Of a stretch of 64,000 nt of DNA, positions 11,031 through 22,377 are shown one piece after another. The DNA is taken from NCBI GenBank assembly GCA_030998015.1, contig JARWMV010000062.1:17704-81703 (forward strand). Reading direction: 5' to 3'. The position numbers and the translations under genes were made by a program. The stretch is from Ceratorhiza oryzae-sativae. Its lineage: Eukaryota > Basidiomycota > Agaricomycetes > Cantharellales > Ceratobasidiaceae. The notes beneath the pieces are model-generated. The model worked only from the letters and a program-made list of their open reading frames with translations. It had not been told where the DNA came from and ran no database searches. Every line of letters begins with the position of its first letter. Position 1 is the first letter of the stretch.

Positions 11031-12719
11031 TGAGGGGAGGCAACCAATTGGCGTCCTGAGTGGAGAAACCAGGCAAGTACCCAGGCTCTGCCTCCATCTG
11101 TACCTGCTTAGTGGCCGCGCGCCTTTCCTCACTAGGAATTTGCTTTGGCGCCCTGGTAGTCAAGTCTGCCACTGATGCCACTGCCCGCACGCACTTTGTT
11201 AGAGGCTCTGGCACCTCACTCGGCAGCAGAGGCAGCTCCTTCGAGCTTCAACTATTTTGACCAACTGCAGAGGAAGATATCACTGTCCTCGTCAGCTGTT
11301 GATCGCTGTCGGACTCGGGATCTCCCCTTAAGATGATGGGCAAGCAGGCGGACACATGCTTCCATTTTTTGCTATTGGCTGCTGGGGACGAGTTTGAGGG
11401 GTCAGCGGCGGCAGGCTCAGAGGCAGACAGCTGACCTTTTGAGCTTCCAGCTTTGTCAGATGTCCGATTTTTAGCGTTCACTGGTTTGGCCAGCCAGTTC
11501 CGGTGGTGTCCAGTAGGGGGGGTAGGAGCTATAGCCTTGGCCTTCCCTTTACCCTTGGCCTTGTCAATGACAGCGCCTTGACCTGCATCATTGTTGACAT
11601 CCACGTTGTTACCTGCATCATCACCCGCATCACCACCAGCATCATCATCCCCGTTGCTATTTCCTGCACTACTGTTGTCACCTTTGTCAGTATGTCCATT
11701 GCCATTGCCTTTGCCCTGGCTGTTGTCGTTGTTGTTGTTGTTGTCATCGTCCCCTTCGGTGTGATTGTCATGCTCTTTGCTGTCGCCCTCATCCGTGTCG
11801 ACTGAAATCGACACGCCTTTCTCTGCAGCATAGTTGTTACAATCTTTCACAAACTTCTGCCATACCTTTTGGATGCCTTTCGTATTTCCTGGCACAGCGC
11901 CTCGCTTCCACCACCACTCAGGGGGCACCCAGAGTTGTTCGACCCACTTGAAGGCAGGTGATTTGACAGCTCCCAAGGCGCTAGTGGACCACATCTCCAA
12001 CACTTGATCCCAGTCCGACTTATACAGAGCTGCCAGCTGAAGAAGAGCCCAACAGCATTTTGTCCCACCATAAATCCAAAGGCCTGGGACGTTGCTTGAC
12101 ACACAGAAGAGTATGGGACATTAGGAACAATTGCTTAGCACAATACTACATCTTGAGCTCACCTGTTACAATAATGAACACTGTACTCCTTGTGTATACC
12201 TTGGATGTTCTTGATGTGGATGAGCTTAAAGGCCACTTGTGTGCTCAGGATCTCCCACCATCCAGACCATAGGTGCCATTTTGTATCCTTGGTCAGAATT
12301 GCCATAATCCCATAGACCTCAACGTTTTTGAGGAAGCTTTTGGTGCATTCCTCATAATTTGGGTGCCTGGCAGACCCTTTTGCGTCAACAAACATGAACT
12401 CCATCAAAAGGCCGATATGTCCTCAAAATAAAAGAACCTCTTAATAATCTGCTTGGCATGATTTGCATGTCACTTACAATTATTCCTTGAGAGCTTCATG
12501 GAACGTTCTTCTGGGAAGAGATAGTCCTCTTCTACAGGCTCCAATTCTCCATAGAGCGTCCTGAGCCTATTTTGTGGAAGTGGCATTGTTGGGGCCGGTA
12601 AGGTGGAGCGTGTCTGGTGTGTTTGATCAAAGTTGGTTGGACCAAACAACAAATGGAGACTCGAGTCACGTGACTCAGCCGCTCTCATATTCTTGCTTTC
12701 ATCTTTTCCAGCAATTAGA

Positions 12720-13801
12720 ATGTCGGTTGACGATTCCTGCGTTATATATACCAAATTTTTTCCTGCTGAGGAGATTGAAGAACTGGGAGAGGAAGGTCTG
12801 GGTCATGAAGTGGGAGGTAAGTATTAGTTTGGCCGTCGAGAAAAATCAAGTTTCAACTGTGTGTTTGGGTGTGACAGGTTGTGTGCAAATCCTCACAAAG
12901 CTGGAGGCTAGGATATATGGAAAACCAGAAGCCATCCCCTTGTGTATGATTTGGCCTGAAGGTATGAGTGCGCCAGTCAATAAAGATGATTCACTTGAAC
13001 TGGCAGATGGCAATATAGAGGACAGGGAGGAAGATGGAGGGGCTGGTCTGTCCCAGCGATTTGCTGGGCTTTCTCTTGTCGGCGTTGGGGCTTCACTGCA
13101 AGGTCAAGACAGGCTCAAAGCCATGTGTGGATGGCTTGACAACAGTTACGACTGGGTGTGGATAGAGATTCCTAAGGTACTATCGATTGAAACCCGAGAA
13201 GATCCTTGCTTCCATGGAGGGTAGGTCTCCTACTATCAGCGCATCCCTCAGTACATTTCACTAACTGATAACTGGTTGTAGAGCACCTTGCGTCTGGGTT
13301 ACTATGCCAGTTGCCGAATATGCACTTATGGTGCTGGTATCATCATTCATTGACCAATGGGAAAGCACCCTAAGACTACTTGATTGTCCGCTATGCGACA
13401 AATGGCCAAAAAAAGGAATGCATCCTACTTGGTGGCTGGACAAGTGTGCAGATTCCTGGCCTTATGATCAGTTGGTGCAAGACCGTTATGCACAGATCCA
13501 AGCCACTGCTGACCCTCTGGCTTTGTTGGCGCAAAATCTATCCCTGCAACCAGCTCCAGCCCCTTCGGTCTGGTGCCGCCTTGGACTGAAGGGAGATGTC
13601 CAGGTTCCGGGTAGACCGTTGCATAATCTGGGCCAGATGTCAGAATGGGTCTTGGCTCCAGATGCAGGGATACAAAGAGCAGCTAGGAACAGCAATGACA
13701 AGGGAACAAGCAGCCACAGCAGCAGAAAGGGCAAAAATAAGAGATCCATCGCCGAACCAAAGGGGGGCTCCAGCTGTGATTCCAGGCCCCGTTTCAAGTA
13801 G
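12720..13801 (+). CDS. Conserved-looking three-exon protein of unknown function
   Basis: Exons 12720-12816, 12878-13220 and 13282-13801 join in phase to 319 codons plus stop. Introns are 61 nt each with GTAAGT/GTAGGT donors and GACAG/GTTGTAG acceptors. The N-terminus is acidic (FFPAEEIEELGEEGLG). The middle contains YGKPEAIPLCMIWPEG and WLDNSYDWVWIEIPKV. The third exon has a CPLCDKWPKKGMHPTWW stretch (one CxxC) and a basic Ser/Lys-rich C-terminal tail. The open frame with good splice signals argues for a real gene. It is divergent from the disrupted gene starting at 12586 (134 bp apart), so the two may share a promoter. No family recognised. Confidence 0.65.
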
Positions 13802-16317
13802 CTTGACTGTTATGTAAGGAGGCAGACTGTTTGGCCTTCAATAAGTACCTACATCTCTGTTGTAACCCCCCCCCCCCCTGCTCTTGTTCATCTTCTCTTT
13901 CTATTTTCATTTTTCGCCCTGTGTGTAAACACAGTGTTTATACTTACACAAACAATATCACCTACACACAACAAAAAGTGCACACCCGAACGCACCATAA
14001 ACCAGACTTATAGATTCTATAAACTTACATGGTAACCGCATACACGTTCATAATTGCACAGTTCAGGCTGCATTAGGACTGGCGGATAGCTCTAAGCCCG
14101 CCCATATGAAATAAGCCACTATATGAAACACATGTCCCTTGGAGCTGTCTTCAGCATGCCCCGTATTGATAGTATTATTCAATATTGTTTATATATAGGC
14201 ATACACGTTGGCTCTATATGAATATCAAAGCCCAATCAGTTATCCTCACCATTCACAAATCACGATTGGCCTGGAGATCAAAGCACAGCTCATATACAAA
14301 AGCAAGCAGTGCTTGTCTAGGGGATTCCAAGACTGGAAAAATCTTACTGAAACTGCAGATGGTTGTATAGCCACCATGTATGATGCATCAAGTGGTTTTA
14401 ACTGCAATGGCAAATCCGCCTGGGATCATGAGCACAGAATACGCTCGTGGTTGATGACCGTGCTACGGGAGCGCTCAGGAGGACACACACTCTCTCAGGA
14501 TACAAATTTCACATGGGGACAGATCACGAGTGTATGCTACGCTGATGGTCCCAGGCGCATATGCTGGTGCAATACTCCACCATACAATCCAAAGCATTCC
14601 GAGACAACACAGCCAACCTTCCCAGTCCCACGCTACAATCCTATTCCAGCAAGTCACAAGGCATATCCAGCTTCAGCGACACCTTGACACAATACAGGTT
14701 GTGGACTCCCCAACCCACAACAATTGTGGGAAATGAGAGGAAACAGTTGCCTGTTACATGCTCAGATGCCAGCGCTTCGAATTTGCTAGATAGGAGGCAC
14801 TTGCCTCTAAGGGTATAAGTTTCTCAACCTCCCCTATCTCTTTTCCAATAAAGACTTGCTTCCTTGTATTATCAGCTATATTGGACATAGGCAATGTTTA
14901 TTGGATTTACCTGGATTGAACTCCCTTAATGTACACCTAGCACACCTAGTGTGGCCCTAGACAGGAAGCTCTCTGCATATTAGTTAGATGACTTGTCAAA
15001 TATCTCTCGCTCTCCTCCTGTTGAACAAGATCATGCACTGCCAACATTCCAGTGCATGTGTTTTGCATATATCCATGTTTCCAAGGTTTCTCACTCGTTA
15101 CTCCATTCTTGATGTATATAAACTGTGGAATTTATCTATAGTTCAATAGCGAATCTCATTACCTGCGACACCGGAGAGTTGGGTCTGCTAGCCATGTGCT
15201 TGTCCACTTCTTGCCTACTGCGCTAAGCATACTGAGGCAGCTTTCTGCTTCAACGCCTCCTTATCTCTGTTCTTGTTTTATTTCCCCCCCTTATACATGA
15301 TATACTGTCGAAAGATGAGGCCTGGCCCAAACGACAATAAAAAGTGCAATTTCTTTCATTTAAAAAAAGGAGATTTTACACATTCATCGTTGTTTATTTT
15401 GCTGGAACCGCTACTCATGGAGTTGGATATAAATGAGCATTGTTTATTCCAAGGTTTCCTGGATCATAGCGTTGTGACTCTAAATGAATTTCCATATCTG
15501 CAAGCAAACAGAATGACGGAAGTTCCATTACAACCTATTTATAGCATATTTAAGCTCAGGTCAGGCTGTACAAGAAATCCAGAGTGCGGTTTTGAAACCA
15601 TGCAATTTATGTGTATGGCCAACAAGCATGTTTCGTTTGCGCAATTGAGCCTATCCTTCTGAAAAGTGACTTTGACTACATGTCAAACAGATGGCTAGTA
15701 TGATCTCAGCTGTGCTTGCTCCTCGCCACTGTTATATTATAACCAGCGGCCAGCAGCTTGAGTGGTGAATAGTGTAGCGACAGCAGAGAGCAAATGCAGC
15801 CGCGATGATAGTGACTGTCAGTTCGACGTGTGCCAAAGTGACTTTTCAGGGGCTTTCCCAAGATTCGGTCAGCCGCTCTCGTGCAGAAGCACATTTGTCC
15901 AGTAGCCATGCCTGGATAAGGAATTAATTCCAAAGGTTTGTGCTAGGTTCTTTGCCTGTAGATTGTTGAGAATCATTGGTTTGATCTATTGATCAATCGG
16001 AATACTTCCTTTAGTTGTTCAGCCAACTCATTTTGTATTGAATGTATTGCGAAAGGCAGTCACATAAAATAGCAAGAGTGGATGATGGAGCGCGTGTATC
16101 TGTCGCCCCAATGTCTGCATTGTTTTGAGTTGGTTGGAAGTTATTTTTGCTCACTCAACAGAGGCACGATTAGACTTTATCTATGACATGCCACACAGAA
16201 CAGTTACAAGTGATTAATATATTTTTCAAAGGCAAGGAAATCGTGGAACAAAATGCAAGTCATAATAGTCCGAAAATAGAAAGAATGGTGACATCACAAC
16301 ATAAGTAGCGCCTGCAC
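13802..16317. other. Intergenic, no supported gene
   Basis: Holds a run of 13 C at 13866-13878, a stretch with promoter/terminator-like signals (GGGTATAAG near 14811 and CCAATAAAG near 14848) and several unlinked frames without domains. Those signals resemble an LTR, but I found no TG...CA ends with a duplication. Confidence 0.4.
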
Positions 16318-17885
16318 CTAATGGACTCTCTGCTTTTTGCTGCGTGCATACACTCCAGCGCCTATTCCATTTGGCTGGGTGCTAGCGTTTGAATCTTTGT
16401 CAGAGCTGTCTCCGCTGTCATCGATGGGCAAGGTGGAGCTGAGATGAGTTTCGGATAGTGCTCGCTTGTCGCCAACAGTAGCTACTGAGAGCTTTTTGTG
16501 TATATCATTATGCTTCATTTGGAGCTTGCTCAATAGGTCTGCTCGGAGTGACTCAAGCAGAAGCTCAATATCAAGGTCAGGAAGAAATTTCCGGGGGTGC
16601 TTTGGACATGGTCTCAAGAAATCGTACACATTGAGCTTGAGGGTGAATGGCCCTTTGTGCCTCTTCTTGTGTGTTTCATCAACCAGATACTGTAACAGGG
16701 ACTTAGCGACTCTGCGGAAGATGACTGAGCCATGAACATATGACAATATCTCCTCGTCTCTGAATGCCATGGCTGTCAAAGCTTGGGTCCTCCTCCAGCT
16801 CTGAATCCTGATTGAACGTTGTATCGCCTGTGTCCCTGGACATTGCAGTAGTAGAAGAACCTGGGGGAGAAGTGGAAGATGGGGAGTCCATGGGTGATCC
16901 TATCCTCCCCTTGCACTCTTCCAGGCAAGTTTGTGCGTCTGAGCTTGATTTATGCACAGCGAGGTTGGCCTTCATCTCCTTGCGCAAAAGATCCATTTCA
17001 GCACTCAATTCGCTTGGAGCATGCTTGAGCTTTAGCAGGGTGATTTTGCACGGATAATCTTGCACTTGTCAATAGGTCCTCAGTGCAAGCATTTGCTACG
17101 GTTTGGAGTGCTTACTGATCTCCTTTGATGTTTTCCTCACATAAACACATATTGTGGCTTGGAAAGGCTTGTCTAGGGTGACAGGGTTCGTTAATGTGCA
17201 ATGGATAGCAGCATGGACATTGCCATCCGATTTGCACAAGTACTCCTTGATCTTGTCCAACGCGTTCCTGTCAGGCTGACTATATGATGTCTCCAGGACC
17301 ACCCAAGGCTGACGTATGTTGACAGTCCGCTCTTGGTCATCCTCTGCACCAAAATGCAATTGAAGGTTGAGTTGCCTGTCCGGTTGCTTTTTGCCATTTT
17401 CAACCTTGGTGTTTGCTGAGCCACCTGACTCAACCACTGGAGTTCCACACTGCGCCACCTTCCTGAGCTCACTAGTAATAAATTTAGGATATTGACCAAG
17501 CCAGTTTCCTGCACACTCATGCAAGGGGCATGGCATCCGGAATGTGGTAGTTTGGTTTGTACGATCCCAATCGTATCTGATGGACTCTTAGTTGGCACAC
17601 TTAATATTAGGTCAAAGCTCACTTTATCTTAAGCCCCTGCTTACGCAGCTCTCCTTCCAAATCCCTGCTCTCCTGGAGGTTGATGTTTTGTAACCTCAAT
17701 AGCGGTGGTGAATTGCTGTTGCGGAGCCAAGCAGTGACTTCCGCAAAACTCTTCTCCAAACCCACGTGCTGAATCGTCTGCCTGGGGGTCAATAGCTGGG
17801 GGATTGTGATACCAAGTTGAAGGGGCTCAGTAGGAGTCCTGTACTTGGGATTTGAGGAAAGTGAGGTGGGGAGAATGGCAGCCAT
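16318..17885 (-). CDS. Multi-exon gene of unknown function
   Basis: Starts at ATG 17885 (MAAILPTSLSSNPKYRTP). Exon 1 runs to about 17624 and ends in a charged helix-like segment (LQESRDLEGELRKQGLKIK). A second coding block (17536-17100) contains MPCPLHECAGNWLGQYPKF and QPWVVLETSYSQPDR. A third (17050-16710) has a coiled-coil-like KEMKANLAVHKSSSDAQ and Ser/Thr-rich sequence. The last (16779-16318) has FRRVAKSLLQYLVDET, KLNVYDFLRPCPKHPRKF and a basic C-terminus ending KKQRVH, which could be a nuclear signal. Exact splice junctions did not all resolve in frame, so exon ends are approximate and decay is possible. No family recognised. Confidence 0.45.
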
Positions 17886-20800
17886 GTTGGAACACAATTT
17901 AATCACATGATTAGTCATGAAGCACTTGCTTTGTGGGGGAAAAAAAGGAGAGGTTTAGTCATGTGAGATGTCAAATGTGAATACACTGTTCTAAATGCCA
18001 GTTATCAGTTAACAATTAAATTCTCTGTCTTTATCCAGCAATGTCTCTGTATGAAAACTACCCAGCTTTTAACAAACACATGAGCAACTTAGGACCAGCA
18101 ATGATCTCACATCTGGTTGAGATGATAACAAGGTCTGATGTGACAAGAAGCACACCTTGTGATTGATTTGGCAATGAGTACTGGAGGGAGCAATGTTGCA
18201 TCTAAACTATGAAACCATTGTGGCAGAATGAGAGCACATGAAGCTTGACCTTGCATGCAGCAGAGTCCCAATGATGGCTGTTTGAAAGTCTTGAACCATC
18301 ATTGCACTGAGCACAAAAGGGTGGCCAGGCTCCATATATGCTGCTCACTCTGTCAAGGCATCCCCTTTGGACCCAAGCTGCAAGGGCAATGAGCCTGCCA
18401 ATGGTCACCAATTGCATTTTAAGTTTTGATATTATAGCTAACTATTTTTTATAATAATCAAAGCTTGAGCTGGAACAACTGGATTCTGTAGCAGCAAGGT
18501 GGTGGCAATGGGGACTTGAGCGATCAAGAGAGAACAGGAGTCAGCCGATGTGATAATTTACAATCTCACCTTCACACTCACACTCACTCTTGCTTGACCT
18601 GTTCTGGACCACCACCTGCTACTGGATCAAATTGACCCAAAGCTTTCTAACAATCATTATATGTAGATCTATTTGATGTCTTATAGCCAATTCGTTCACA
18701 ATCAAACCTTTCATTTTGCCACATTGCATCTCTCAATCTCCAGCTGTCATGTGTGTTCAATGTGAGTCCAGACCCACCCCCCAATGAGAACGTAAGATAA
18801 TATTTGGCTACAGATGGACACTCCAAACCAAACCTCCAACACTTCAGGAAAAATGTCAAAGTCTACCTTGGTCTATGTAGACATTAGTAGACCATTTATT
18901 GCTCTTGAACTTTGCTGTAGACCACACAGTTCTACGCAAGGTCCACCGTAGGTCTACAGTAGACATATTCTTAGTCTCGGCTACAGTAGAACGTAATCTA
19001 AAGTAGTGTACTGTATGTAGTATGTTTGTGTGTTCACTCTTATGCCATGGTTCAATAAATGTGTACATAAATATTTATTAAAGCTAAGGGTAATTACATA
19101 CGAAAAGATTTTTCTTAAAAAAAAAAAAAAAATAATTAAAGTTTCAGAAAAGCCAACAGAGCGGCAAGTGGGGAGCGTTGGGCTGGGGCGTGGTCAGGGC
19201 GAAAGGCAGCGCCAATGCTGCAACTATGGAGCGGCCGGGAGACAGAGTGCCGGTTCGCGGGATGAGCAATGGCATGGGCAGCCAATGTCTGTAAACAACA
19301 GTTGAGGTTGGTAAGCGACGGTTGGAGTTGGTATCGAGGTTGTGAGGCGAGGTTGGACGCATCATGGGCATGTTGATTGGGTCATCCCTTGTGTCACGTT
19401 CAGGTCAACTGGTGACTCACTGGGTCAGTCAAGTGTTGGTTGTGGTCGTGGTCATATGGTTGCCCAAGTAGTAATGAACGCAAGCGGCGGTTCCCGATGT
19501 GGATTGAACACGAAGGCGCAGGCGTTTGCTGCAACGGGTCAGTTGAGCACCCGCTGTAGTCGATGGTACAGCAGTTCGGGGCGCGAAACAGCTACGTGGG
19601 CGCTCGCGTTGACACGTTGGTCGAGGGTCGGCAATTGGTTGGGCGTCGGCAGTCCTTTCGTTTCCGATCGGTCGCGAAGGGGCAACCCGAGGGCGTGTCA
19701 TTGCCCGAGAGGTGATGGTTGTGCATGGTGGTAAGGGAGGGCGAAACAGATGGTGAGCAACGGCACTGACATCAGATGCAAAGCCAGTAACACACCTTCA
19801 TGGCGTTGCCCAGGATCGTGGACGCAAGGTGGGGCCACAACGTGCTGGCAAGCGCATCGTAGGCTCGCCGTTTGGATCAGCACTTGCGTTGCCTTCGAGC
19901 CCATTGGTCACTTACCACACGGTGGCTGTAGGGCCTGGAGAGCAAAGAGATTGTTATTAAATTGTCAGGAGCAGTGGTTGGAACATTTGAAGCTTGCTAA
20001 TTGTGGAGTGAATGTGAGTATATGCGTGACAATACAACAATTGAACCATATACCTTCCTTTCAACTTTGCGCTTCTTCAATTCCTTGGCCGCTTTTATAG
20101 CCTTCCTCTGACAGGCACGCAGCAAACGCTTGGAAACACACTTGTACTCGTGCTTTTCGCTTTTTTCTGCAGTTTGAAATGTGCAAGTTGCGCCACTTAA
20201 GCTTCATGATCAGCCTGGCAGTCAGCATACTGGCGCTTTTCCTGGATGAGCTACTCATCATGCCGAATGCACTTGAATGGCAAAGTTGTCTGTCAGAGCT
20301 TGGTGCATGGTTTACTTGGTATTTTTGTGTGACCCTTCAGCTCCAATTTGGAGGACATAGGAGCTACTGAAGCAGGAGCAGTTGTTTCGGTACACAAGGC
20401 CATGATTTCAGGCTTGCTGCCCAGGTCCTCTAAATATGTGTCAAACCTAGGTACATCCTATAAAGTAATTTGTCAATAAAAAAAACTCCAAGGCTGATGT
20501 AAATTTTATACACCAAGCTGTCCATGGGCTTGAAAAGTATAGAGCTCAGCTTAAAATGCTGTCTTGTAAAGAATTGAGTCTGGGCATTGTGAGCATTCCT
20601 AAGCGCATAATGAGCCATAGTGGATGTGACTGCTACCCCCACAAGAGCTGGAGTCGAACTGTGTGCCGACAATGGTACTGCATGCCCATCATGCCCTATT
20701 CTATGTAACTCCATTACAGGAGTCGGTCTTGGTATGTAATTTCTAATATCTGGATATGTGAATATGATAATTTACTATCTCTGAGAATGATAGCACAATC

Positions 20801-21453
20801 ACCCCGGGGTGTGGAAGATCCCAGCTGAGATCAACAGCAACGATCAGTGGGAGATATTTGCAGCAGCGGTGAAGGTTCGACTTACCACGCTTCAATTACA
20901 AAAAGAGCCTTGATATCAACCAGATAGTCTTCAAGTTGGCTCCCAAGCAAGCCATTATCTCCAGGGATCATTGTGCTTGTTGGGCATGGATTGTAACCGC
21001 TGTTTGAATAGATCACCATGTATGCGACCACTGAGTTTTAGGGTCTTAGGTTCTGTCTATTGACAACTTCAGGGAAGCATGCAAGGAGGAAGGCGCAGAG
21101 TACGAGAAAGGTGATTTTTGGGTACATGTAAATATTGGAAAGCGGACTATATGCGCTGGAATACCAGGATTGCATGACCTTGTTCAAGGCATAGTATCCA
21201 CCTAAACAGATATTGTGATTGAAGGGCTGGTTTTGAGACTGTGCACATTGTATGCAGTGAGTCCACTGGCAATTATTGTTGTGATTCTTACAAAAAATTC
21301 ACCATGTTCAGCCTCGGGCAGCACTTGGTTAGGTAAGGAGCCTGTACCGCACAAAAAGTGTATACAAAGTATGCAGATAGCACAGTACCCCAGTTTTTTG
21401 GCTGGGCAATGGGGTATAGCTGAGTTATACTGTTGATTTATAGAGAGAAATGC
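17886..21453. other. Repeat-like region without a supported gene
   Basis: Contains a cluster of six GTCTAC/GTAGAC hexamers (18861-18964), a 15-A run near 19117, and a GC-richer, G-biased block at about 19140-19960 unlike its AT-rich surroundings that has no long conserved frame. Two half-copies of the 17-bp palindrome described at 29024-30231 occur near 21239-21255 and 21358-21375. Confidence 0.4.
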
Positions 21454-21636
21454 TATGCTGGAATTCCAGCACATTCTGTCTTGCCTGCGCATCAGCAGGT
21501 TTTACTCCACTCAAGGCTTGCTGCAGACCATTCAAGAGCCACAGATAAGGGCTTTTGAACGACGTATAGTGCATAGTTAGCAGGGTAAAATTTGTGGGGA
21601 CAGGTGGGAGACAGAATGTGCTAAAATTCTGGTATG
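21454..21636. mobile_element. Foldback/MITE-like element
   Basis: Long imperfect terminal inverted repeats: the left end TATGCTGGAATTCCAGCACA pairs with the right end reading (reverse strand) CATACCAGAATTTTAGCACA. Pairing continues through ATTCTGTC and TTTTACTCC/TTTTACCCT for about 55 bp, with a short central loop. The same family is found at 29378-29575 inside the larger foldback element. No target duplication is clear. No coding capacity. Confidence 0.6.
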
Positions 21637-22036
21637 ACGTCTCTGCTGATCTGTAGTAAGGGTAGATAGTATTTAGTGTTCAAGCGTAACGAATAAATGC
21701 ACTCCAATTAATACCTAGCACAGGCGAAGGAAGCGATTTGAGCCTGTTGGATGTGAGTGGGGAGAACATCACTCTCGGTTCAGTGACTTGTGTATTTCCT
21801 TATATACAATACAACAGGAAATCTTGGACAGTACATCGGTGTGTATGCAGGAGGAAGAAAGTACAAACAGGGATAGAACATGAAATATGAGACAGAAAAA
21901 CAAAAGGGCAGTATAACATCGATATAAGTTCAATATATGCGCAGGATCGTTCAGCATTTAGCTATGGCAAGGTTCTTATAGCTAAGGCTGGGTTGGTAGG
22001 AAGTGTGTGTACAGAGTGTGCAGCTGAATTGACAGT

Positions 22037-22152
22037 TGGAGAGGGCGCCGCGGTGTGAACGAGTGAAGACGAGATGATTGTTTTAACGAGTCGCGTGTGT
22101 ACATATGGGCGCCCAGGACAGAACCCTGGCACCCGCCAGGACCCCCACTACA
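22037..22152 (-). repeat. 3' LTR of the gypsy element
   Basis: 116 bp. On the element strand it begins TGTAGTGGGGGTCC and ends GCCCTCTCCA. It differs from the other LTR at three positions only, all C/T (or G/A) at CpG. Preceded on the element strand by a G-run (22153-22163) that fits a polypurine tract. Confidence 0.9.
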
Positions 22153-22163
22153 GGTCCCCCCCC
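22153..22163 (-). other. Polypurine tract of the gypsy element
   Basis: On the element strand a G8-A run ends 2 nt before the 3' LTR. Such a tract primes plus-strand synthesis in LTR retrotransposons. Position and composition support it. Confidence 0.6.
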
Positions 22164-22377
22164 ACAAGGCCACGTCTGCCCTCAGACGGCACAACATCAC
22201 CATCATCCCAATAGCCAAATCCAAGTCCAAAACCCAACCCCTGACCCGACCATCAGACTAAGAAACTACAAGGAAATATGCATCAGGCAAGCTTAACTGA
22301 TTATAGCAAGGGTAGGGAAACGAGCGACGGAAAACGAAGAGTGAGGAATAAATGCATGACTTAACTGGGTGTGGTAT

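Larger units (their letters stand above)
9342..12586 (-). pseudogene. Large multi-exon gene of unknown function, disrupted by a solo LTR
   Basis: Reads leftward from ATG 12586 (MPLPQNRLRTLYGELE). Downstream exons encode FMFVDAKGSARHPNYEEC and WHLWSGWWEIL (about 12407-12200). After a 116-nt intron (12084-12199) comes GLWIYGGTKCCWALLQL at 12083, then a Trp-rich block, an Asn/Asp/Gly-rich low-complexity region (about 11600-11780) and a Lys/Ser-rich tail. A 48-nt intron in phase joins LTRT to LPLLPSEVPEPLTK. The frame then runs to NWLPPL at 11036 and is cut by the LTR at 10352-11030. Deleting the LTR plus one duplication copy continues in frame (NHSPLNHPQPQKAQPG, then GLWSDDQLSSPACVL). Further exons, one after an intron at about 10060-10122, are Ser/Gly- then Pro-rich and end near 9342. 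The first exon junction (12479 to about 12420) did not resolve in frame. No domain recognised. Confidence 0.55.

Noticed and set aside
11503..11831. Two ~100-codon frames over the Asn/Asp-rich region (one per strand)
   Set aside because: They arise from the GAT/AAC-rich low-complexity coding sequence of the minus-strand gene and have no features of their own.
13802..14990. Possible LTR around the 14811 TATA-like and 14848 AATAAAG signals
   Set aside because: No TG...CA termini with a target duplication and no second copy could be found.
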